A stretch of DNA of 45,092 nucleotides from Promethearchaeota archaeon (GTDB lineage: Archaea; Asgardarchaeota; Lokiarchaeia; Sigyniarchaeales; SOKP01): NCBI GenBank assembly GCA_004524725.1, contig SDNW01000004.1, forward strand, positions 1 to 45,092, in the 5' to 3' direction. Below the pieces are notes generated by a model. It saw only the letters and a list, made by a program, of their open reading frames with translations, was not told where the DNA came from and searched no databases. Every line of letters begins with the position of its first letter. Position 1 is the first letter of the stretch. Made by a program: the position numbers and the translations under genes. Positions 16,949 to 24,588 of this stretch are shown here, piece after piece.

Positions 16949-17872
16949 ATGTATTTTGTTGAGCGATTGATTCAGCGTATTAAAGAGAAACAAAGCGTAA
17001 TATGTATGGGTCTTGATCCAAGGATGGATAATCGGGGTGAAATCCCTCAATATCTCATTAATCAATACGAGGATTCAAATACAATTATTTTAGAATTTAA
17101 TAAGCAGTTAATTGAATCTTGCCATGAATTAATCCCCATCGTGAAACCCCAAATTGCATTCTACGAAAAATATGATGCACTCAAAGCATTAAAGGAAACT
17201 ATCAAATATGCCCATAAACATGATCTCGAAGTAATACTCGATTCAAAACGTAATGATATAGGAACTACATCCGCGGCATACGCATATTCTACTTTCAATA
17301 TATATGGTGCTGATGCATGTACATTAAATGGGTATTTAGGATATGACAGTATAAAACCATATATAGATGGCTATAAAGAAAAAGGCTTATTTGTATTAGT
17401 AAAAACTTCCAATCCTAGTAGTAATGAATTTCAAAACTTATTTAGTGTGCGTATAGACAAAATCAATGGACCAGAAACAAGTATTAAGATAGAAAATATA
17501 GAATTAGAACGTAATTATGTCCATATGGCTAAATTAGTAAGAAAATGGTCAGAAAATTTAAATATCTTCTCAAATTACCATAACTTAGGTATCGTAGTAG
17601 GAGCTACCTTCCCTAATGAATTAAAAAGTATTAGGGAATTACTTAAACACTCTTTTATTCTGATCCCGGGTTATGGACACCAAGGCGCTCACGCTAAAGA
17701 TATTAAAAGTGGTTTCTTCTCTGATGGGTTAGGTGGAATTGTAAATGCTGCACGATCAATTATATATGCCTATCATAAGAATCCTAAATTTAGCCCTGAA
17801 AAGTTTGCATTCGCGGCTCGTGAAGAGATTATTCAAATGAACAAAAACATTAATCGAGAAATTAATCTTTAG
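16949..17872 (+). CDS. pyrF: Orotidine 5'-phosphate decarboxylase (type 2-like)
   Basis: The last enzyme of UMP synthesis, converting OMP to UMP. The 307-residue protein has CMGLDPRMDNRG near 19-30, KPQIAFYEKYD near 66-76, and the catalytic block LDSKRNDIGTTSAAY near 97-111, in which D98, K100 and D103 fit the D-x-K-x-x-D charge network of the family. TFPNE and LIPGYGHQGA later in the protein form the phosphate-binding region. The longer size and the DSKRNDIG form match the type 2 enzymes and not the shorter archaeal type. I chose the ATG at 16949 and not 16886, because the intervening 21 residues are AT-rich, unlike the family and overlap a TATA-like element. Confidence 0.93.
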   Translation: MYFVERLIQRIKEKQSVICMGLDPRMDNRGEIPQYLINQYEDSNTIILEFNKQLIESCHELIPIVKPQIAFYEKYDALKALKETIKYAHKHDLEVILDSKRNDIGTTSAAYAYSTFNIYGADACTLNGYLGYDSIKPYIDGYKEKGLFVLVKTSNPSSNEFQNLFSVRIDKINGPETSIKIENIELERNYVHMAKLVRKWSENLNIFSNYHNLGIVVGATFPNELKSIRELLKHSFILIPGYGHQGAHAKDIKSGFFSDGLGGIVNAARSIIYAYHKNPKFSPEKFAFAAREEIIQMNKNINREINL

Positions 17873-17880
17873 GAGCCAAA

Positions 17881-18297
17881 CTATAAACGCGATAAATATT
17901 GAATTAAAAATGACATTGCAAATATGATTGGCACCAAAATTATTAATGAAACAAAGAATGATCGTTTAAAACCAATTTTATGAATAACATTAATAAGATT
18001 AAAATCTAAAAATACTGACCCCACAATCGCTAAAATTATAAATCCAACCGGTGGTCCCTCAGAAAAGGCCCCTGCAAAGCCAAGTATCAGCATAGGAGAA
18101 CTAATGAAAAAAATTGCTCCAAATTGGATAAGAAAACTAATCCCAACCCATTTTATTTTTCGGCGATATTCTGCTTTAGTTAGTATTAAACCAAGTTTTA
18201 ATAAAAATATATCAGCTATAATTAAAACTACACTTATAATAATCTCTTGGTACTCACCTAACGATCCTATACCCATTTGAAGTATATTAAAAAACAT
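17881..18297 (-). CDS. Small integral membrane protein, unknown
   Basis: I do not recognise this 138-residue protein. It has about four hydrophobic segments (near 16-36, 48-68, 72-95 and 108-132) joined by short charged loops, one with YRRKIKW. There is no catalytic or metal motif. The start chosen is the ATG at 18297, because AAAGGA lies about 7 bases upstream; an earlier ATG at 18333 would add 12 residues. It is convergent with pyrF (8-base gap) and divergent from hdrA across about 210 bases. Confidence 0.7.
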   Translation of the reverse strand: MFFNILQMGIGSLGEYQEIIISVVLIIADIFLLKLGLILTKAEYRRKIKWVGISFLIQFGAIFFISSPMLILGFAGAFSEGPPVGFIILAIVGSVFLDFNLINVIHKIGFKRSFFVSLIILVPIIFAMSFLIQYLSRL

Positions 18298-18508
18298 ATG
18301 ATATCCTTTTTCTCGAGTTATTCCAATTAACAATCAATCTTAAATTATTTTTTAAATAATCTAAGATATAAAAACAATATAATAGAATTTTGATTTAAAG
18401 TTAATTTTTTAGAAAGAAATTACTTTAATCTGATATAATTGAAAGAATTATAATATTTTTCAATAACAAACGGAGGATAATAATCAAATTCAAAAGGATT
18501 GATATGCA

Positions 18509-20479
18509 ATGGTAGAAGCAAAGGTTGCTAAAGATATCGAGGAAATTCGAATTTTCGTTGCTGTCTGTCAATGAGGTATAAATATTGCGGAAATAATAGA
18601 TACAAAACAATTAGCAGAGTTCTCAAAATCATTACCTAACGTTGTTGAGGCTCTAGATTACATAAGTCTCTGTACTGAAGCAGGAGCAGAGTTTATTAAG
18701 GAAAAGATGATAGAAAACAATGCAAATCGATTGGTAGTCGCATCTTGTACTCCAATTACACATGAACCTGTCTTTAAAAGTGTTCTTGAGGGTATGGGGC
18801 TTGATCCATCGTTTTTAGAATTTGTCAATATTCGAGAACATTCTAGTTTAGTACACAGAAAAGATAAACCTGGGGCTCAAAGAACCGCTGAAGATGCGAT
18901 TAGATCGGGCGTTGCTCGTGCTGCAGTACTAGAAAAAATTATGGTAAAAGAAGTAGATATTACCAAAAAAACATTAGTTATTGGTGGTGGGGTGGCGGGA
19001 TTATCTGCAAGTATTGATTTAGCTGAGGAAGGATTTGAGGTATATCTTGTAGAAAAAAGTCCTACTATTGGTGGGAAAATGGCGATGCTTGACCGAACAT
19101 TCCCCACAGATGACTGTAGTATCTGAATTCTCGGTCCTGTGATGCTCGAGGCTGCAAGAACTCCAAGATTAAACATTTATACTTATAGTGACGTGGAGGA
19201 TGTTTCTGGATTTGTGGGAAATTTTAAGGTAAAGGTCCGTAAAAATGCTCGTTACGTTAATAATGATTGCAATGGATGCGGATCTTGCTTTGATGTATGT
19301 CCTGCATATGGGTATGATGAGTTTAATGAAGGAATGAATCCACGGAAGGCAATATATCTCTCTTTTGCCCAAGCAGTCCCTTCAATGGCTCAGATCGATA
19401 TGAATCGATGTATCAAGTGTGGATTATGCCAAAAAGTCTGTGAGGTTAATGCGATTGACTTTAACCAAGAAGAAGAAGTCATAGAATTAGAAGTTGGCTC
19501 AATTATCGTGGCTACTGGTTGGGATGAATATAAACCAGAAACCGGCTATCTGGGATATAACAAATATCAAAACGTTATAACTCAAATGAAACTCGAACGC
19601 ATACTAGCGCCAAATGGACCTACAATGGGTCATCTTGTGCGCCCATCAGATGGTAAAACGCCTAAAAAAATCTTATTTATTCAATGTGTGGGTTCAAGGG
19701 ACTTAAATAAGCAAACATATTGTAGTGCCGGTGTTTGTTGTATGATTTCTATAAAAAATACCAAACTCATTAAACAACATTATCCAGATGCGGATATCAC
19801 TGTAGCTTATATGGATATCAGAGCTGCGGGAAAAGATTATGAAGAGTATTTTACGGCTTCGAGAAAGGAGGGTATTAAATACGTACGGACTAATGTCTCA
19901 AAACTTTATGAAGCCCCCGAAACTGGTAATTTAAAAGTTATATTGCAAAATACTTTGAGTAGTACGGGTCTGAAAGAGTTTGAATACGACTTAGTAGTCT
20001 TATCGTGTGCGATGGTTCCTGCGATTGGAGTGGAAAAAATCGGAAAAATATTAAAACTTGAAAATAGCCGTGATGGGTTCTTTAAAGAATTCCATTCCCG
20101 ATTGAATCCTATCGATACTAAAATACCTGGAATTGTACTTGCTGGGGTAGCTCAAGGTCCAAAATCTATATCTGAATCAATATCACAAGGAAGAGCTGCG
20201 GCATCATCACTAGCAAGGCTCATGAGTAAAGACAAATACCGAATTCTGCTGATCCGTGCTACTGTCGATAAAGATAAATGTGCTAAATGTGGTTTATGTG
20301 AACTAAATTGTCCCTATGACGCAATAGCATTGAATCCTGACGGTGCTGAAGTAAATGAAATTTTATGTCGAGGTTGTGGGTCGTGTCTTGCAAATTGTCC
20401 ATCAGAAGCTATAACACTACGATATTATCGAGAACCACAATATGAAACACAAATTGATGCTATATTAGAGGAAATCTAA
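18509..20479 (+). CDS. hdrA: HdrA-type electron-bifurcating FAD/iron-sulfur protein with two selenocysteine (UGA) codons
   Basis: Read through two in-frame TGA codons (18572-18574 and 19124-19126), this is one 656-residue HdrA, the flavin subunit of heterodisulfide-reductase-like complexes. UGA 1 (residue 22) lies in VCQ-U-GINIAE, where HdrA has CxCGxNIA; UGA 2 (residue 206) lies in DDCSI-U-ILGP, where HdrA has a cluster-ligand cysteine. The frame is identical on both sides of each TGA and the homology is unbroken. TLVIGGGVAGLSAS (near 153) binds FAD; ferredoxin motifs are NGCGSCFDVC and CIKCGLCQKVC in the middle, and CAKCGLCELNC and CRGCGSCLANC at the end. AAGGA lies 10 bases before the ATG. 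Sec-containing HdrA is known from methanogens and, as I recall, Lokiarchaeota. Confidence 0.92.
18572..18574 (+). other. UGA codon recoded as selenocysteine (HdrA residue 22)
   Basis: The in-frame TGA falls exactly at the second cysteine of the N-terminal CxCG motif of HdrA (here CQ-UGA-G). Only 18 codons of HdrA-like sequence precede it, followed by more than 180 codons of clear homology in the same frame. Confidence 0.85.
19124..19126 (+). other. UGA codon recoded as selenocysteine (HdrA residue 206)
   Basis: The TGA lies in DDCSI-UGA-ILGP, where HdrA proteins have a conserved cysteine of the FPTxDCxxC motif. The frame continues directly into ILGPVMLEAARTPRL. Confidence 0.9.
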
Positions 20480-20492
20480 GGAGGTAAATAGA

Positions 20493-20972
20493 ATGTCAAC
20501 TAAAAATGGTATAAAGGTTATAGCCTTTATGTGCTGGAAATGAGGTTATGGAGCGGGAGATATGGCAGGAACTATTCGCGCCCAATACCCTGCAACAATA
20601 AGACCAATTAGGATTAACTGCACTGGTCGAGTAACTCCGAGCTTAATGATGCGAGCAATTGGTAAAGGAGCTGATGGCGTAATCGTAGCGGGATGATATG
20701 AAGGAGAATGTGATTATGAAACCGGAAATTTAATCGCAGCTAAAAATGTGGAATACACAAAAGAGATTTTAAAAACAGCGGGTGTATCTCCCGAAAGAAT
20801 CCAGATGTTTCATTGTAGTGCCGCAGAAGGACAGAGATTTCAAGAAGAAGTTACTCGTATTTCACAAATAATTGAAAAATTAGGCAGCAACCCTATGAAA
20901 GAATCTATATCTTTAGAAAAACAAAAAAGTAAAACCCAAGAAAAGAACAAAAAAACTAAACCGAAAGAATGA
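20493..20972 (+). CDS. mvhD: MvhD/VhuD-type [2Fe-2S] subunit with two selenocysteine (UGA) codons
   Basis: A 159-residue MvhD-family protein, which passes electrons between a hydrogenase or formate dehydrogenase and HdrA. In-frame TGA codons occur at 20541-20543 (residue 17, in FMCWK-U-GYGAGD) and 20694-20696 (residue 68, in VIVAG-U-YEGECDYETGN). Both replace cysteines of the family's CxxC...CSGRV...AGCHPGDCHY pattern; NCTGRVTPS is kept. The ATG at 20493 follows hdrA by 13 bases, with GGAGGT 8 bases upstream. The C-terminal 30 residues are lysine-rich and unlike the family. The ending TGA (20970) is followed by an in-frame TAA at 20979. No hydrogenase genes are adjacent. Confidence 0.92.
20511..20530 (+). 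other. Hairpin shortly after the hdrA stop, inside mvhD
   Basis: ATAAAGG (20511-20517) and CCTTTAT (20524-20530) are perfect complements with a six-base loop TTATAG. It begins 31 bases after the hdrA stop and ends 10 bases before the first mvhD UGA. It is coding sequence, so chance or codon constraint is possible. Confidence 0.35.
20541..20543 (+). other. UGA codon recoded as selenocysteine (MvhD residue 17)
   Basis: TGA lies in CWK-UGA-GYGAGD, which matches the cysteine position of the MvhD motif. The result would be a C-x-x-U pair, a redox motif. A perfect 7-bp hairpin ends 10 bases upstream. Confidence 0.88.
20694..20696 (+). other. UGA codon recoded as selenocysteine (MvhD residue 68)
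   Basis: TGA lies in VIVAG-UGA-YEGECDYETG, the position of the cysteine in the family's AGCHPGDCHY motif. The frame is open and homologous on both sides. Confidence 0.88.
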
Positions 20973-20973
20973 A

Positions 20974-21044
20974 TCTTATAAAAAAACTATAGTTATAAGA
21001 GGACACACCATAAAGCAATGGTTTCGGAAAAAAATTTTAACTAT
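20974..21044 (+). ncRNA. Structured 3' region after mvhD, candidate SECIS element
   Basis: Archaeal SECIS elements normally sit in the 3' untranslated region, and this is the 3' region of the only genes with internal UGA. It holds TCTTATAA (20974-20981) pairing with TTATAAGA (20993-21000), a five-pair hairpin ACCAT/ATGGT (21007-21011, 21018-21022, loop AAAGCA), and an alternative outer pairing ATAGTTA (20989-20995) with TAACTAT (21038-21044) that excludes the first. Purine-rich AGAGGA and CGGA flank the inner stem on either side and could form a G-A core. The textbook archaeal GAA/A bulge with GC stem is not clearly present, so this is a candidate only. Confidence 0.3.
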
Positions 21045-21176
21045 TTTTTAATTTTAAATTAGATCTCCTATTAATACTACAATAAAAAGTCTGTAAATCT
21101 TTTTAAACTCGAGTATCTAGTTAAATCGTGATTTTTTAATTTTAAAATCAAAATAAAACATAAAAAGTGAAAAATT

Positions 21177-21830
21177 ATGGCAGAAGTTAAAACAGAAACA
21201 AAAATCACAGCACCTAAATTACTTGCATTTATTGGTATGCTTTACACACTTGCACTTGGTATCACGTATTTCTATGCTGCAGGAGCAGATCCATTATTCA
21301 TTCTCTGGGGTATCATCTGTCTAGTAATTGCATTCTTAATTTTCGTGTCATTAGAGCTCATTGATTTTGGTCCTCTAAAAATCCCTTATTATTGGTGGAT
21401 AATACTCATATTTGGTGTAGTTTTAATATTATTTGCCTACTTCTTTATCGGAAACTACTTCCCCGGAATTCTTTTATTATTAGCGGCTTTAATCGACCTA
21501 ATAATGCAAAAGAAACCATATAAAGCATCAAAAATAATGGTCTTAGTAGGCATCGGTTTTTCCATCTATGAGTGTTTTGTACTATTCTTATCAGGAAGTG
21601 CAATTGCTATTGTAAACGGTGTTTTCGGATTGATTCTATTAATACTTTTAATTATTGTCCTATTTGATCTTGTAGACTTAAAAGTATTAGATTATTCATG
21701 GTGGTTTTTGCTTCTTGTAGGATTTGTTATCTTTACTTGGGTATCACCTTTTGCATTTGGTTTTCCGGTCGTAGGAAATGGAGGAACCCTTATCTTAATC
21801 GGATTTTTAATGATGTTGCTAGCCTTATAG
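21177..21830 (+). CDS. Membrane protein with two-fold internal repeat, unknown
   Basis: A 217-residue integral membrane protein with about eight hydrophobic helices. The two halves look duplicated: SLELIDFGPLKIPYYWW in the first half corresponds to LFDLVDLKVLDYSWWF in the second, each followed by a hydrophobic helix and a glycine/phenylalanine-rich segment. The first 12 residues are polar and cytosolic. I know no function for it. It is separated from mvhD by about 200 bases that hold the candidate structured RNA and a likely promoter, so it is probably a separate unit. Confidence 0.75.
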   Translation: MAEVKTETKITAPKLLAFIGMLYTLALGITYFYAAGADPLFILWGIICLVIAFLIFVSLELIDFGPLKIPYYWWIILIFGVVLILFAYFFIGNYFPGILLLLAALIDLIMQKKPYKASKIMVLVGIGFSIYECFVLFLSGSAIAIVNGVFGLILLILLIIVLFDLVDLKVLDYSWWFLLLVGFVIFTWVSPFAFGFPVVGNGGTLILIGFLMMLLAL

Positions 21831-21860
21831 CTGAAAATTGACTAATAAATGAGTATTAAA

Positions 21861-21888
21861 TTCTTTTTTTTATTTTTCTTATTTTTCC
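21861..21888 (+). terminator. T-rich terminator
   Basis: A nearly pure T tract, including a run of seven to eight T and two five-T runs, begins about 30 bases after the stop of the 217-residue membrane protein. Archaeal transcripts commonly end in such tracts. Confidence 0.45.
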
Positions 21889-21954
21889 TTAGTAAGCGTA
21901 ATTTTTAATGTAAAATTTAATTCATAAATTTAATTGAGCATTATGTGATTTGAT

Positions 21955-23250
21955 ATGGGAAAAAACCCCGAGGAACAATTCTTAAAAGGAAAGCAGTTAT
22001 ATAAAGCACATCAATTTAAAAAATCAGGTAAAGCGTTCCATGGAGCTGGTATCTCTTTTTTAGATAAGGGAGACTATATACAAGCAAAAACGAGTCTCAT
22101 TAATGCTGCTAATGCTTTTATCGAAACGCAGAAATATAGCACTGTTTTAGAGATGCTACGCTTAGCCAGTGAGACATCACTTTTAGAAGGAGATTACTTA
22201 GGAGCAAATCAAGTTTATAAAGATTCAATAGAATATATCGCAAATCTCAAGAAGAATGATGATAAAAATGAAAATTACATTTTATTTTCAGTTTTGTCCT
22301 ATCTATGTCTTTTCGTCAAAGGGAGACAAGAGGAAGGATTAGATTATCTTAAAAGAATACAGAAAAAAGTGGATAACAACTATTTTAAAGAAAGCAATTT
22401 AATACGATTAGTTACTGATTTAACATTAGCACTTCGTGATAAAAATCAAGATTATTTAGAAAGGGTTAAAAATCTTATTAACAGTCTGAAACTCAAGAAA
22501 TCTGAAATCACGCTACTTAAAAAAGTTATTCTTATCATTCAATCTCAAATATTTTTGGATTTCAAACTAGTATTAGATAAACAAGAGTATACCACAAATG
22601 AAAATGTCAATTTAACGATTAATCTTAACTCCGGTCCTTTATATCAAGAATTTAAAAATCCTTTTTATGAGTTTCAAGTAAAATCTTTTGAAATAAGTAA
22701 GATCTCTTTAGATTTATCTGACAATTTAAGCCTTAATAAAAAACCTAACTTTCCTATTGATGTAGATCTCAGTGGTAATAATCCTATTGAATTTTTATTA
22801 AAACCCCACTTTCAATTGGATGAACCCTTTATCGGTCCCATCCATGTTACGTTTAATATAAATAAAAGCCTTGTTTTTGTATATGAAATAGAAGCTATTG
22901 AAGTCAATTTAACATCTCCCTTACCCACGCTTGATATTTCATTAAAGAATCTTCGACCTCCATTAATAGGTCAAAGTTTTCCACTGCAAATACAAATTCA
23001 AAATAATAGTGAAGGAGAAGCTCTGGATGTTAAGATTGGGGTCGAATTTCCTGAATTATTAAAGGTAATGAGAGGAACAACGGAGAAACAGATTTATTCC
23101 TTACGGAAGAATGAAGAACTAACGTGGGAGCTTAACATTAAGCCAATTGAAGCGGGAGATTACATAATAAAGGTAATTGTAAAATTTAAAGATCCGGATC
23201 AGAATGATATTGAAGATATTAAGGAATTCCCCTTTTCTATAAAACTCTGA
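21955..23250 (+). CDS. TPR-like helical repeat protein with C-terminal Ig/ear-like beta domain(s)
   Basis: I do not recognise this 431-residue cytosolic protein, but its architecture is clear. Residues 1-190 are paired helices of the TPR/SNAP type: GKQLYKAHQFKKSGKAFHGA, then SFLDKGDYIQAKTSLINAAN, then AFIETQKYSTVLEMLRLA and SLLEGDYLGANQVYKDSI. Residues from about 200 to 431 are beta-rich. The final 115 residues, with RPPLIGQSFPLQIQIQNNSE and LRKNEELTWELNIKPIEAGD, have the pattern of an immunoglobulin-like or adaptin-ear/CARDB domain. Helical repeat followed by ear-like domain is seen in eukaryotic trafficking proteins, so a scaffold role is tempting but only inferred. It stops 5 bases before the convergent M24 peptidase gene. 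Confidence 0.78.
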   Translation: MGKNPEEQFLKGKQLYKAHQFKKSGKAFHGAGISFLDKGDYIQAKTSLINAANAFIETQKYSTVLEMLRLASETSLLEGDYLGANQVYKDSIEYIANLKKNDDKNENYILFSVLSYLCLFVKGRQEEGLDYLKRIQKKVDNNYFKESNLIRLVTDLTLALRDKNQDYLERVKNLINSLKLKKSEITLLKKVILIIQSQIFLDFKLVLDKQEYTTNENVNLTINLNSGPLYQEFKNPFYEFQVKSFEISKISLDLSDNLSLNKKPNFPIDVDLSGNNPIEFLLKPHFQLDEPFIGPIHVTFNINKSLVFVYEIEAIEVNLTSPLPTLDISLKNLRPPLIGQSFPLQIQIQNNSEGEALDVKIGVEFPELLKVMRGTTEKQIYSLRKNEELTWELNIKPIEAGDYIIKVIVKFKDPDQNDIEDIKEFPFSIKL

Positions 23251-23255
23251 TCCAA

Positions 23256-24395
23256 CTAAATTAAGATTGGATCAAGCGGGACATCCGTAACTTGATCGCA
23301 TTTACTTTTTCCAATGATTATATCATCTTCCAATCTTATACCCCATTCTCCTTGCCAATAGAGTCCAGGTTCATTGGTATATACCATATTCTCTTTGAGA
23401 ATAAAACCATCGGGAACAGAATGACTTATTCTCATTCCGATATCATGCGCTTCAAATCCAAGAGAGTGACCTAATCCGTGGAAGAATAACTTTTCATGAT
23501 CATATCCGAAATCTGCTAAGCATTCTCTACATTTTTTTGCAGGAATATTGTTTTTCGTCCCATCTGTATAATATTGATTTGCAACTTTTTTTGCTTCATA
23601 AAGCGCCTTATATGCCTCCATAAATTTATCTTGTGGATTTTTACCAACCCAGAACGTCCATGTGATATCAGAACACATCTCATCTATTTGGAGTCCTGTA
23701 TCAATCAAGAGTACGCCTGGTTTTATTTTCTTGGTACTGGTGTTATGGTGAGGATCAGCTGAATTGGGTCCAGTACCTACAATTGTATCGAATGAAGGTC
23801 TTCCAAGTTTCATATATTCATATTCGATTTTAGCTCTTACATCTCTTTCAGTCATCCCTACTTTGATCCAATCGGGCACTAATTCTAGTATCTCTATAGT
23901 TGCCTTACATGTATTTCTCAAATCTTTCTGCTCAGTTGGAGATTTGACACTTCTTAGATTATAAATAATCGGTGCTGAAGATATAAACTCGGTTTTCGGT
24001 GATAATTTTTTTATGGAAGAAAACTCTCCTACTCGTAAATAGTCGGCATATGCAGTTCCTTCAAAATCAAGTACATTTTCTCCAAAATTTAATGCTATTT
24101 TTCGTTTTCCCAGTACTTTCTTGAGTTTGTTCTTTAAATCATCAGAAGATTTAAATGCGAATACATTTGCTTCAACATTTCTTTGAATGAGTGATTTCTG
24201 AATCATAGGTGCCTCCATTTCAACGGCTAGAACCACATGATTTCCATCTCGCGCTACATAAACATAATTTTGAGCATGCGACGCCACACCTAACATAAAC
24301 CGTGAATTGATATCGCTATCTTCATCGCATATGATCAACCATCCATCAGCATTCATTTGGGTTAGAATCTGTTGTGCTCTCTCAAACTTATTCAT
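23256..24395 (-). CDS. M24-family metallopeptidase (Xaa-Pro dipeptidase/aminopeptidase-like)
   Basis: A 379-residue peptidase of the pita-bread fold, removing N-terminal residues before proline. The N-terminal creatinase-like domain covers about 1-140, the catalytic domain 155-379. The two-metal ligands are all present: D232 (LLIDTG), D243 (CSDITWTFW), H310 (FFHGLGHSLGFEAHD), E342 (YTNEPGLY) and E356 (GIRLEDDI). DPHHNTS near 214 is the substrate-side histidine. The length is in the PepQ/Xaa-Pro dipeptidase range. It starts at ATG 24395. It is monocistronic and convergent with the upstream gene, with a 5-base gap. Confidence 0.95.
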   Translation of the reverse strand: MNKFERAQQILTQMNADGWLIICDEDSDINSRFMLGVASHAQNYVYVARDGNHVVLAVEMEAPMIQKSLIQRNVEANVFAFKSSDDLKNKLKKVLGKRKIALNFGENVLDFEGTAYADYLRVGEFSSIKKLSPKTEFISSAPIIYNLRSVKSPTEQKDLRNTCKATIEILELVPDWIKVGMTERDVRAKIEYEYMKLGRPSFDTIVGTGPNSADPHHNTSTKKIKPGVLLIDTGLQIDEMCSDITWTFWVGKNPQDKFMEAYKALYEAKKVANQYYTDGTKNNIPAKKCRECLADFGYDHEKLFFHGLGHSLGFEAHDIGMRISHSVPDGFILKENMVYTNEPGLYWQGEWGIRLEDDIIIGKSKCDQVTDVPLDPILI

Positions 24396-24525
24396 CCTTC
24401 ATCTTCCTAAATTTATGATTGAATTCAAAACTTTAATGTAAAATCAAATGAAGCCTTCTAAATAAAACATTACCTTCTATACCTATCGAATTAATCACAA
24501 AGCAAAAATTAACCTATTAAAATCT

Positions 24526-24536
24526 TTTATATATAC
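24526..24536 (+). promoter_or_regulatory. Candidate TATA box of the AMP phosphorylase gene
   Basis: TTTATATATAC lies about 53-63 bases before the ATG at 24589, which allows a leader of about 25-30 bases. It is the most TATA-like stretch in the 193-base divergent gap. Confidence 0.4.
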
Positions 24537-24588
24537 TTAATAATCTTATTTTCTTGTATTAATTACGAAAATAAATTGTAGTTTGAAA

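Noticed and set aside
18509-20972. hdrA and mvhD as pseudogenes or sequencing errors because of internal TGA codons
   Set aside because: All four stops are TGA, none is TAA or TAG, every one falls on a conserved cysteine, and the frame is kept. Random damage would not do this.
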